Notes under the pieces: generated by a model
Database searches by the model: none
The model's input: only the letters and a program-made list of their open reading frames with translations
What the model was told of the DNA's origin: nothing
Part shown: in pieces, positions 1 through 7,786 of the stretch
Numbering within the stretch: position 1 is the first letter of the stretch
Layout of the letters: each line of letters starts with the position of its first letter
Position numbers and translations under genes: made by a program
Origin: Roseomonas sp. AR75
GTDB lineage: Bacteria; Pseudomonadota; Alphaproteobacteria; Acetobacterales; Acetobacteraceae
Direction of reading: 5' to 3'
NCBI RefSeq assembly: GCF_005222815.1
Contig: NZ_STGB01000004.1
Span: 620,001 to 684,000, forward strand
DNA: 64,000 bases

Positions 1-170
1 TCGATCCCGGTCGGGTACCATGCGGAGAAGCCGCCGCCCATGCAGATCGTGCCGGTCGCACCCATCGCCGCGACCTCCTCGACCACGGCGGCCGGATCGA
101 GCCCGATCGCGTCCACTTCCCGCAGCAGGTGCTGGAAGAAATGGCGCGGCTGGCTTGTCCACCCGCTCAC
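1..170 (-). CDS. N-terminal part of an unidentified protein, cut by the window edge
   Basis: An open frame begins at a GTG whose first base is 170 and runs off the left edge, giving about 56 residues. The GTG overlaps the TGA of the upstream amidohydrolase (GTGA), which supports a translationally coupled start. The fragment contains the run MGGGFSAWYPTGI near its end. A Gly/aromatic segment ending in YPT is common in the first strand of a TIM-barrel family annotated as glycosyl-hydrolase-like proteins in catabolic clusters, but 56 residues are too few to name the family. Function not assigned; probably in one operon with the amidohydrolase. Confidence 0.6.
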   Translation of the reverse strand, partial: MSGWTSQPRHFFQHLLREVDAIGLDPAAVVEEVAAMGATGTICMGGGFSAWYPTGI

Positions 171-1645
171 GCGCAGCATCCCCGATGCAGACGCGCATAC
201 ATGCGGCGGATGGGGCGTTCGAGCGCCGCCGCATCGGCCAGCACGCCGGCATTGTCGCGCAGGCGCTTTTCCGCCAGCGCCTGGGCCTCGGCCCAGATCG
301 CGCCTTCGTCGAGCGTGGTGCAGCGGCCATGGCGCAGCACCGCGCGGCCCGCGACCAGCACCGTGTCCACCGCGGCACCGCTCTCGCCAAGGACGAGTTG
401 CCGCACCGGATCCAGCAGCGGCGAGAAGGCAGGCGACGCCAGACGCAACAGCGTCAGATCCGCCGCCATGCCCGGGGCGATGCGACCGGTGACCGCGCCC
501 AGGCCGAGCACATCCGCGCCACCCGCCGTGGCCATTGCCAGCACCTCACCCGGCGAGACCCACGCCTCCGGCATCGGCGATTTCTGCCGCGAGAGCAGGG
601 TCGCGGCCTTCATCGTCTCGATGAGGTTGTTGCTGTCATTGCAGCATGCGCTGTCCGTGCCGAGCGCCAGTCGCAACCCGACATCGCGCATGCGACGAAG
701 ACCGAAGACGCCGCTGCCCAGCCGCGCATTGGAGACGGGGTTGTGCACCACGGCGGCACCGGCTTCCGCCATCAGCTCGGCATCTCCCGGCTCCAACCAG
801 AGCGCATGGGCGAAGCTCGAGCGCGGCCCGAGCAGGCCGAGCCCATTCAGATGCGCCACCGCGCCGCGGCCGTAGAGGCTGAGGCAAAGCTCCCGCTGCG
901 GCCTGGTCTCCAACAGGTGCATGTGCAGCGCCAGCCCGTGCCGCGCCGCAAGCTCCCCGGCCGCGCACAGCAGCGCGTCGGAACAGCGTTGCGGGGCGGA
1001 GGGACCCGGCGCGACGGAGAGCCTTGCCTCGTGCCCGTGCCAGTCGCGGATGAACGCTTCCAGGAGCGCGATCTGCTCGGCCGCCGGCATGGCGGGGCGA
1101 TGGCCGTAGGCGGCGATGTCGGCGCCGTCCAGGTCGTCCTCGGTCAGCGGCATGGTATCGGCCACGGCGCGATCGGCCATCACTGGTGCGATCACCGCGC
1201 GCATGCCCGCATCGCGATAGGCCTGCGCCACGGCATCCATCGTCTCCGGCGCCATGGCGGGCGAGAAGCGGATATGGTCCAGGACGGTGGTCGCGCCGGC
1301 GCGCAGCATCTCCACGCAGCCGAGAAGGGCCGCGAGATACACTTCTCGCGGGCTCCGCCGCTCGCGCCCCGCACTGGAATGCAGGGACCAGAGCTCGAGC
1401 GGCAGATCCGGGGCGGTCCCGCGGATCAGGTTGTCGGGCGAATGCGTATGGGCGTTGACCAGCCCGGGGACGCACAGCATGCCGCGCGCGGCAAGGACCA
1501 CCTCGCCGGGTGCGTGCTGGGGCGGCGAGTCGTGCAGCGCCGCGATGCGGCCGTGGCGCAGCTCAAGGCTGCATGTGCGACCTTGCCAGTTGCCGGCGGC
1601 ATCGTGGACGAGGCACAGCGCATCCACCAGCCAAGTGACTTGCAT
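167..1645 (-). CDS. Amidohydrolase of the TRZ/ATZ (chlorohydrolase, cytosine deaminase-like) family
   Basis: Cytoplasmic metal-dependent hydrolase or deaminase of the amidohydrolase superfamily, 492 residues from the chosen start. Visible signatures are GLVNAHTHSPDN (the HxH metal ligands after strand 1), HMHLLET (third His), VVHNPVSNARLGSG, and LGTDSACCND carrying the metal-ligand Asp. The order matches the branch that includes methylthioadenosine/S-adenosylhomocysteine deaminases and guanine- or triazine-type hydrolases; the substrate cannot be read. The frame is open further upstream to 1729, but the start at 1645 (MQVTWLVDAL) is preceded by GGAGG and begins where the family normally begins. 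It overlaps the downstream partial gene by GTGA. Nearby genes suggest catabolism of an imported nitrogen compound. Confidence 0.85.
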   Translation of the reverse strand: MQVTWLVDALCLVHDAAGNWQGRTCSLELRHGRIAALHDSPPQHAPGEVVLAARGMLCVPGLVNAHTHSPDNLIRGTAPDLPLELWSLHSSAGRERRSPREVYLAALLGCVEMLRAGATTVLDHIRFSPAMAPETMDAVAQAYRDAGMRAVIAPVMADRAVADTMPLTEDDLDGADIAAYGHRPAMPAAEQIALLEAFIRDWHGHEARLSVAPGPSAPQRCSDALLCAAGELAARHGLALHMHLLETRPQRELCLSLYGRGAVAHLNGLGLLGPRSSFAHALWLEPGDAELMAEAGAAVVHNPVSNARLGSGVFGLRRMRDVGLRLALGTDSACCNDSNNLIETMKAATLLSRQKSPMPEAWVSPGEVLAMATAGGADVLGLGAVTGRIAPGMAADLTLLRLASPAFSPLLDPVRQLVLGESGAAVDTVLVAGRAVLRHGRCTTLDEGAIWAEAQALAEKRLRDNAGVLADAAALERPIRRMYARLHRGCCA

Positions 1646-1675
1646 CGTCTCGATGCCTCCGCGCGCCGCAACAAC

Positions 1676-2048
1676 TCTAGAACGAAGGCCGCTGAAGGCA
1701 CAAACACCTTCCGGCACCGTGGTATCCACACGCGCTGTCGCTCGCCTGCCGGCTGCTGCCGTGCAGGACTGAACCTTGCTCGGGACTCATCGGCCGTCCG
1801 GTGCGACGGGCGATCTCCTTGATCGCGGCTCCCGCGCTCGCCATCGCGCGTCTACCGCGGTTCTCCTCGAGCCGACCGCCCCCGCAGGCGGGACAGCAGC
1901 GCGCCGGCATGGCGCTTCGCACGGTCATGGCGATGCGCGTGCTGACGATCTCGACCTCGTCGAGCACCAATCCGACCGGAATGGCCGCGTGAAGATCGGG
2001 GCCGGACAGAGCGGGGCCCTTGAGGTGGATGCACCTCCTGCGCGCCAA
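1676..2048 (-). pseudogene. Decayed ISL3-type transposase fragment
   Basis: The 490 bases between the amidohydrolase and the transpeptidase-like gene hold no intact gene. On the minus strand an open frame of about 123 codons contains VLDEVEIVSTRIAMTVRS followed by CCPACGGG. This resembles the start of ISL3-family transposases, where a short strand pair precedes a Cys zinc-binding module. It then jumps to AAIKEIARRTGRP, which resembles the helix-turn-helix found much further along in the same family. The intervening and all later sequence is missing, so this is read as an internally deleted remnant. The family call rests on remembered motifs and no terminal repeats were found. Confidence 0.45.
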
Positions 2049-2136
2049 CCATGCAGCCGCCGGTGCATCGGCACGGAACGTGAGTCAGAGCCCGCTTTGC
2101 ACGCCGATCCACACTGGGTCCCAGTTGGCCGCCGCC

Positions 2137-3837
2137 CTAGCGTGCGCTGACGCCAGAAGGTCGGCGTGGATCGGCTGCCGCCTCGATGCTGCCGGCCGCA
2201 TCGGTGATGACGACGCCCACGCTCCCCGCGCGCCAATCCCACGCGGCCCAGGGTGCCACCTGGTGGCCCGCGCGCCGCATCCAGCCAAGCACCGCCTCGC
2301 CATAGCGGGCCTCGATCGCGACCCGGCCCGGGAAATGCTCATGCGGATCGCTCGAGCGCGGGAAGGACATGGTCGCGAAGCGTGGCGCTTCCACCGCGTC
2401 CTGCGCTGCCATGCCCTCGCGCGCGATCCGCAGCAGCACCTGGCCCATCGCCTGCGGCTGCACGTCGTCGCCTGGCGTGCCGAAGGCCATGCGACGGCCA
2501 TCCGGTAGCCGAGCCATGGCAGGGGAGGTGGTGAGCCGCGGACGCCGCCCCGGCCCGAGGCAGGCCGGATGCGACGGATCGGTCCAGGACTGGCTCCCGC
2601 GCGAGGATGGACAGAGCCCCGTTCCCGGCACCATCGGGCCGGCGAAGCAGCCATCGCTCGGCGTCGCGGCGAACAGGCCGCCGTCGCGATCCACCGCGCA
2701 GATGAACGCGGTGTCGAGCTCCGGCTCGGTCCAGCGCGCGGCTGCGGCAGGGCGCCGTTTAGGTGGCGCCACGCCGGGCGGCGGCATGTCGCCGAAAGCG
2801 CGGTCGGCCTGCACCAGCCTCGCGCGTTCCGCGCCATAGGCGGGGTCCAGCAGGCGCTCGATCGGCACCGCGACGAAGTCGGGATCGCCGAAGCTCGCAT
2901 GCCGATCCGCGAAGGCCAGCGCGAAGCTCTCGGCCAGGGCGTGGACCGCTTCCGGCTCGGAGAGGTCGCGTCCCGGCGGCAGCAGTGGCGCGGCGTTCAC
3001 CAGCGCCATGCCGAGCACCGGCCCCTGTGACCAGGCGCTGCACATATGCACCTCCGCGCCGAAGGCGCTGGTGGTGACGGCTCGCTCCACCGGCACCGAG
3101 AATGCCGCGAGGTCATCGCGCTCCAGCCAGCCGCCCTGCTCCGCGTAGAAGGCGGCGATCCGCGCCGCGATATCGCCGCGGTAGAAGGCATCGCGCGCCG
3201 CCTGCAGCGCCGCCATGCGGCCCCGCGCTGCCGCCGCCCGCTCCTCCTGCACCAGGAAATTGAGCGTTGCGGCGAGCTCCGTCATGCGGATCCGCTCGCC
3301 GGGCCGCGGCAGGCGACCTTCCGGCAGGAACACGGCGGCGCTGCCGGGGGAGGCGCGGAAGCCGGCCTGGAACTCGCGCACCACCTCGCAGAACAGCTCC
3401 GTTGCCCGAAAGCCTTCGCGCGCATAGGCGATCGCCTGGCTCGCCACCTCGCCGAAGGACATGGTGCCGAAGCGGGCAAGCGCGGTGATCCAGGCATCGG
3501 GCGCCGCCGGCACCACGGTGCGCAACACGCCCTCCGGGATGCGCCCGCCATGCGCCCGACGAAAATGTTCCGCATCGGCGCGCCGCGGCCAGGGCCCGAC
3601 ACCGGCGATCACCGTCGGCGCCGCGTCACCAGGCGGCCAGACGATGATCGGCGCGACACCCGCGAAGTGGCAGAACTCGCCCTGGACGACATTCAGCACG
3701 AGGCCGCCCGCGACGCCCGCATCCACCGCGTTGCCGCCGGCATCCAGGATGCGTCCGGCCGCCTGGGCCGCCAGGTGATGCGTCGCGGCCGCGGCGTGAC
3801 GCGTCGCGTAGCCCCGCGCGCGGTAGGGCGCGCTCAC
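2137..3837 (-). CDS. Gamma-glutamyltranspeptidase-like protein with a non-canonical nucleophile region
   Basis: 566 residues over the whole Ntn-hydrolase gamma-glutamyltransferase fold: ILDAGGNAVDAGVA near residue 31, ADRHASFGDPD near 310, the junction LDTAFICAVDRDG at 374-386, RRPRLTTSPAMA near 431 and FGTPGDDVQ near 452. Classical enzymes cleave themselves before a Thr in TTHxS; here the aligned residues are D375-T376-A377-F378-I379, so the usual first Thr is Asp. No signal peptide is visible. The start overlaps the stop of the upstream ABC receptor (ATGA), indicating an operon. Possible roles are gamma-glutamyl or N-acyl hydrolysis of an imported compound; whether it self-processes is unknown. 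Confidence 0.8.
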   Translation of the reverse strand: MSAPYRARGYATRHAAAATHHLAAQAAGRILDAGGNAVDAGVAGGLVLNVVQGEFCHFAGVAPIIVWPPGDAAPTVIAGVGPWPRRADAEHFRRAHGGRIPEGVLRTVVPAAPDAWITALARFGTMSFGEVASQAIAYAREGFRATELFCEVVREFQAGFRASPGSAAVFLPEGRLPRPGERIRMTELAATLNFLVQEERAAAARGRMAALQAARDAFYRGDIAARIAAFYAEQGGWLERDDLAAFSVPVERAVTTSAFGAEVHMCSAWSQGPVLGMALVNAAPLLPPGRDLSEPEAVHALAESFALAFADRHASFGDPDFVAVPIERLLDPAYGAERARLVQADRAFGDMPPPGVAPPKRRPAAAARWTEPELDTAFICAVDRDGGLFAATPSDGCFAGPMVPGTGLCPSSRGSQSWTDPSHPACLGPGRRPRLTTSPAMARLPDGRRMAFGTPGDDVQPQAMGQVLLRIAREGMAAQDAVEAPRFATMSFPRSSDPHEHFPGRVAIEARYGEAVLGWMRRAGHQVAPWAAWDWRAGSVGVVITDAAGSIEAAADPRRPSGVSAR

Positions 3838-5399
3838 CGTGCGGGCCGGACCATGGTGGCCAGCGTGAACTCGTCCTGCCGCGGCGTCTGCACCAGCGTC
3901 GCCCGTGTCGCCCAGGCGTTCACCTGATGGTGCACCGGCACCAGCGCGACCTCCTCGATCAGGATGCGCTGCGCGCGGTCCATCAGCGCCGCGCGCGCCG
4001 CGGGATCGAGCGTGGTCTGCGCCTGTGCGAGCAGCCCGTCGAACTCCGCGTTGGAGTAGCGCCCGCGGTTGATCGCGCCGGTCCGGCGCTCGCGGTTCAT
4101 CGTCGCGACGCTGGGCAGCAGCAAGGAGGCGGGCTCGGCCAGCTCGGTGCTCAGCCCGTGCATGAACAGGCTGAACTCGAAGCGTTGCGCGCGAGGCACG
4201 AACACCGCCTGTGGCATCGCATCGACGGTCGTGCGGATGCCGATGCGGCCCAGCATCTGCGCCACCGCCTGGCAGATCTGCTCGTCATTGACGATGCGAT
4301 TGTTCAGGCAATGCAGCGTCAGGCGGAAGCCCTCCGGGAAACCGGCCTCGGCCAGAAGGCGCCGCGCTTCCGCCACATCGGCCGCCGGCACCGCGATGTC
4401 GGCCAGATGCCCGGAATAGCCGGGCGGCATGAACTGGACCGTCGGGCTCGCCAGCCCGTCCATCACGCGCTCCGCGATGCCGCGTCGGTCGATCGCGATT
4501 AAAACGGCACGCCGCACGCGCGAGTCGCGGAACGGGTTCGGCATCGGCCGCCCGTCATTGGTGGTCGCGAAGGGCGCCTCGCGCTCGCTATGGTCGGGGA
4601 AGAAGGTGACGAGCAGCGGCGAGACGCCGGTCACCACCTTGAACCGCGCATCCTGGCGCAACCGAGCGACCTGCTGCGGCGGGACATTGGCGATCATGTC
4701 CACGTCACCGGCGAGCAGTGCGGCGACGCGTGCGGCGGGCTGGGCGATGACGCGGAAGGTCACGTTCTCCCAGGGCTCCGGCTCGCCGGTCCAGGTCGTG
4801 CTGCGCGTGAGCTCCACGCGCTCGCCCGGCACGAAGCCGCGGAAGCGATAGGGGCCGGTTCCGACGGCGGCCCGGCCGGCATTGTAGTCGGCGGTCTGCG
4901 CATCGGCGCCGAGGCGTGCGGAGATGATGCCGATCTGGCTCACATAGGCCGGCAGGTCCGGGAAGGTCGCCGTGGTGGTGATGCGGATGCGCTGCGGATC
5001 CAGCACCTGCACATCGCGCACGGGCGCAAGGAAGAACGCGTAGCTGGAGGGGCTGCCCCGCACATCACGGGCGCGACGGAAGGTGAACGCGACGTCCTCG
5101 GCCGTGAAGGGCGTGCCGTCATGGAAGCGCGCATCGCCGCGCAGCGTGAATTCCCACTCGTTCGGCGCGGTGGCGCGCCATGCGGTTGCCAGCGCCGGCA
5201 CCACGCTCTGATCCGGCGCTCGGCCCACGAGCGCCTGGTAGATATGTGCATGCAGGGACTTGTTCGGGCCGAAATTGTGGAAATGCGGATCCATCGAGGT
5301 CGGCGCGACCTCTACGCCAATCGTGAGGTCCGCCGCCCGCACGGCCGTTGCCGTGCCGAGCAGCAAGCCAGCCAGTGCGAGCCTCGCTACGATGCGCAT
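3834..5399 (-). CDS. ABC transporter substrate-binding protein, family 5 (peptide/opine/nickel type)
   Basis: 521 residues with an N-terminal signal peptide (hydrophobic LALAGLLLG stretch, cleavage probably after VRAA). Family-5 hallmarks are visible: DLTIGVEVAPTSMDPH at the mature N-terminus, WEFTLRGDARFHDGTPFTAEDVAFTF and the extended C-terminal lobe with LIEEVALVPVHH. It should bind a peptide-like or small organic ligand in the periplasm. No permease or ATPase lies beside it, so it either uses a transporter encoded elsewhere or is an orphan. It is translationally coupled to the transpeptidase-like gene, which suggests the ligand is a substrate of that enzyme. Confidence 0.9.
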   Translation of the reverse strand: MRIVARLALAGLLLGTATAVRAADLTIGVEVAPTSMDPHFHNFGPNKSLHAHIYQALVGRAPDQSVVPALATAWRATAPNEWEFTLRGDARFHDGTPFTAEDVAFTFRRARDVRGSPSSYAFFLAPVRDVQVLDPQRIRITTTATFPDLPAYVSQIGIISARLGADAQTADYNAGRAAVGTGPYRFRGFVPGERVELTRSTTWTGEPEPWENVTFRVIAQPAARVAALLAGDVDMIANVPPQQVARLRQDARFKVVTGVSPLLVTFFPDHSEREAPFATTNDGRPMPNPFRDSRVRRAVLIAIDRRGIAERVMDGLASPTVQFMPPGYSGHLADIAVPAADVAEARRLLAEAGFPEGFRLTLHCLNNRIVNDEQICQAVAQMLGRIGIRTTVDAMPQAVFVPRAQRFEFSLFMHGLSTELAEPASLLLPSVATMNRERRTGAINRGRYSNAEFDGLLAQAQTTLDPAARAALMDRAQRILIEEVALVPVHHQVNAWATRATLVQTPRQDEFTLATMVRPAR

Positions 5400-5469
5400 C
5401 CTTCAACCTCCCGTCCCCGCCGAAGACAGGCTAGCCTGACCTCGGCCATAGACGAAAGGCGGCGCCGAC

Positions 5470-6339
5470 ATGGCGGTGTGGCGGCAATACGGACAGGCGG
5501 AGCTCGACGCGCAATTCACGCTGGATTCGATCGACAACCTCGATGCGCTGTTCGCGCGGCGGGCCGAGGCCGCGGAACGCGCGCGCGCCACCCTGCCTCA
5601 CCGGGCTGGGCTGCGTTACGGACCAGGCCCGGCCGAGACGCTGGACTTCTATCCCTCTTCGTCGCCTGGCCCGTGGCCCCTTCTCGTCTTCATCCATGGC
5701 GGCTTCTGGCGTTCGCTTGATGCGCGCAGCTTCGCCTTCGTGGCCGAGGGCTACGTCGGTCAGGGCGTCGCTGTCGCCGTGCTTGACTATCCTCTTATCC
5801 CGGACGTGCGCCTGGACGACATCGTGGAGAGCTGCCGCCGGGCCGTCACCTGGCTGCATGGTCACGCCGAGTCCCTGGGATGCGATCCCTCGGCGATCTT
5901 CGTCTCAGGCAACTCGGCAGGAGGCCACCTTGTCGCCGAGTTGATGGAACGCACCTGGCCGGCGACGCATGCCGTTCCGGAACTGGTCATCGCCGGTGGC
6001 TGCGCCATCAGCGGCCTGTTCGAACTGGAGCCGGTGCGGCGCAGCGCGCAGAACGCAACGCTGCGCTTCACCCCGGAGGAGGCGGAGCGCCGCAGTCCCG
6101 CGCGCCGTGTGGGCCGAGGCGCGCCGCTCCTGGTCTCGGTCGGCGGGGCGGAGGCTGAGGAGTTCATCCGGCAGTCGCAAGACTTCGCCGCGGCCTGGGC
6201 GGAAGCCGGGAACCGGGCGGAGTTGGTCATCCCTGCAGGTGCGGACCACATTACCGTGGTGCTGGACGAATTCGCGGTGCCGGAATCGCGGCTGAACGCC
6301 GCGATGGTGACGCTGATCCGAGAAGGCCGCGAGGGATGA
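5470..6339 (+). CDS. Alpha/beta hydrolase (carboxylesterase/arylformamidase-like)
   Basis: 289 residues. FIHGGFWRS around residue 76 is the oxyanion-hole HGG motif of the hormone-sensitive-lipase and kynurenine-formamidase branch. GNSAGG near residue 144 carries the Ser nucleophile, and GADHITVV near 257 supplies the His. The N-terminal segment with TLPHRAGLRYGPGPAETLDFY is typical of arylformamidase-like esterases. It is transcribed divergently from the ABC receptor gene with about 70 bases between the starts. Cytoplasmic; the substrate is not predictable from sequence. Confidence 0.85.
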   Translation: MAVWRQYGQAELDAQFTLDSIDNLDALFARRAEAAERARATLPHRAGLRYGPGPAETLDFYPSSSPGPWPLLVFIHGGFWRSLDARSFAFVAEGYVGQGVAVAVLDYPLIPDVRLDDIVESCRRAVTWLHGHAESLGCDPSAIFVSGNSAGGHLVAELMERTWPATHAVPELVIAGGCAISGLFELEPVRRSAQNATLRFTPEEAERRSPARRVGRGAPLLVSVGGAEAEEFIRQSQDFAAAWAEAGNRAELVIPAGADHITVVLDEFAVPESRLNAAMVTLIREGREG

Positions 6340-7378
6340 GCGGTCCGGCCTGAACTGTGTCTCTCGGCAACTCGCCGCGAGCTCCGGCAGGTGGAGGTGC
6401 TGGTTGGCCAGGTCATTTGGAGGGTGCTTTCGTGGCGGAGATTGCCCTCCGCTCCACCACCATCCTTCCTGACCAAGGGCCTGGGGAGATCCTGGGGTCG
6501 CCGTGGGACAAGGCGCGCCATACGGGCCGGTCTGCGGCGCTATCGCTGGCCGCTATCGCCCCGCCATCGGCGACGACGAGAGCAGCCGCTCAGCGCACCG
6601 GAGCGCCGGACATGCGCGCCTCGATCGTGCCGCGCGCCGCTCGCATTCCATCCCCTGCTGCATCAGGGTCTCGCGGTCGACCTGCAGGCTGATGCTCGTC
6701 GCCAGACCCGGTGTCGCGGCAGGCGCCCCACTGCGGGCGATGGTCCCGCTACACACCCGACATTGGCATTCCCGGTGAGCGAGCCGAAGACGCCGGTCGC
6801 CCTGCTCAGCGTTTGCCTGCAGTCGAGCCAAGCTCGGCGCGATGTCGGGACTTCGTCGTCAAGACATGCTTCGACTCGATGCGCTTGCGCCGCGCCTGCC
6901 GCAAGCACGCGTGCGAGCATGTTCGTTGTGCGCCGAGCGCGAGGAAACTCACGCCGCATTCGCTGCAGGAGATCAGCGAGAGCAACGTCGTGCGACGGTT
7001 GTCCGGCCGCGGGCCACCGATGCTTTGCGCCATGAGCGTTGGTCGGTCCTCTGGTGCCGCGGGTGCGGAGCAGCGTCAGGGAGCGGTGTACGACCACAGC
7101 GTGTGCGCGGGTGTGAGGACTTGTCAGGAACTGGGAGGAACCGTGCAGGCCGGGCCGACAGACCCGGCCTGCAGCGCCCGAGCAGCGCTGCTGACCTTGC
7201 GGGGCGGTCCTGGTGGGGAGACCGCATCGGCGCCGATCGTGGCGACGGTGTCACGCGCCGCCTCCGACGATGCGCGCAGCGCGTACACGCACAGCAGGCC
7301 GGGCCTCACCGTGTCGGGAAGCCCGTGCCGACCGCTCACCCGCCCCGCAAGGCGCGCAACGCGAGCGCCCGACCGGCC
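6340..7378. other. About 1 kb without a supportable gene; decayed sequence
   Basis: No frame in this stretch has a coherent family pattern. The only protein-like element is on the minus strand near 6900-6975, encoding a Cys pattern CSECGVSF...CSHACLRQARRK (C-x2-C then C-x3-C) that resembles a short zinc-ribbon, but it has no convincing start or continuation. Together with the transposase remains at 1.7-2.0 kb this looks like scar sequence. A strong GC hairpin lies at 7145-7172. Confidence 0.5.
7145..7172. terminator. GC-rich hairpin, possible terminator of the hydantoinase operon
   Basis: GCAGGCCGGG and CCCGGCCTGC form a perfect 10-bp stem around an 8-base loop, about 210 bases beyond the last leftward gene (stop at 7379). 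There is no U-tract on either side, so an intrinsic terminator is possible but not established. Confidence 0.35.
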
Positions 7379-7786
7379 TCAGATGCAGATCAGGCCGCTG
7401 CCCTGCGGGCCGGCAGGCCGGTCGAAGGACTCCAGGGTGGCGAGCAGGTCGGCCAGAAAGCGTCCGACTGCCGTGGGATCCGCTCCGTCGTCGGGCAGGC
7501 GCAACAGCCAGGCACGGAAGGGCTGCGCCGGTATGTCGGTGGCCTCCCGCCCCGCCGCGCGCGCATCCAGCAGCGCCACGAGGACGCCAATCCCCTCCGC
7601 CGCATAGCGCCCGCGCATGTAGTCCAGGATGTCGGCCTCCATGTCGCGCGCATTCATGGCGGGGATGAGGAAATGCCCCATGCAGGTGCAGCCTGCGGGA
7701 TGCACCGGCCGCGACAGGGCGACCCGCCACAGCGCCGCCGCCCGCTGCGCCAGCGCGCCCAGATCCGGCGGCGCGCCCGCCGACAT
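7379..7786 (-). CDS. Small uncharacterised protein with a CTCMGH motif, third gene of the hydantoinase operon
   Basis: 135 residues. The start overlaps the stop of the hydantoinase B gene (TGATG), so it is very probably real and co-translated. The only striking element is HPAGCTCMGHF at about residues 29-39, two Cys and two His close together, which could bind a metal. The C-terminal half is an ordinary Leu/Ala-rich helical sequence ending in GSGLICI. I do not recognise the family. Some ATP-dependent carboxylase and hydantoinase relatives have a small metal-binding third subunit (for example acetone carboxylase gamma), so an accessory subunit role is possible; this is inference from position only. 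Confidence 0.65.
   Translation of the reverse strand: MSAGAPPDLGALAQRAAALWRVALSRPVHPAGCTCMGHFLIPAMNARDMEADILDYMRGRYAAEGIGVLVALLDARAAGREATDIPAQPFRAWLLRLPDDGADPTAVGRFLADLLATLESFDRPAGPQGSGLICI

Noticed and set aside
20..1822. Plus-strand frame of 600 codons over the amidohydrolase
   Set aside because: It is opposite a gene with complete amidohydrolase metal motifs and has no recognisable domain.
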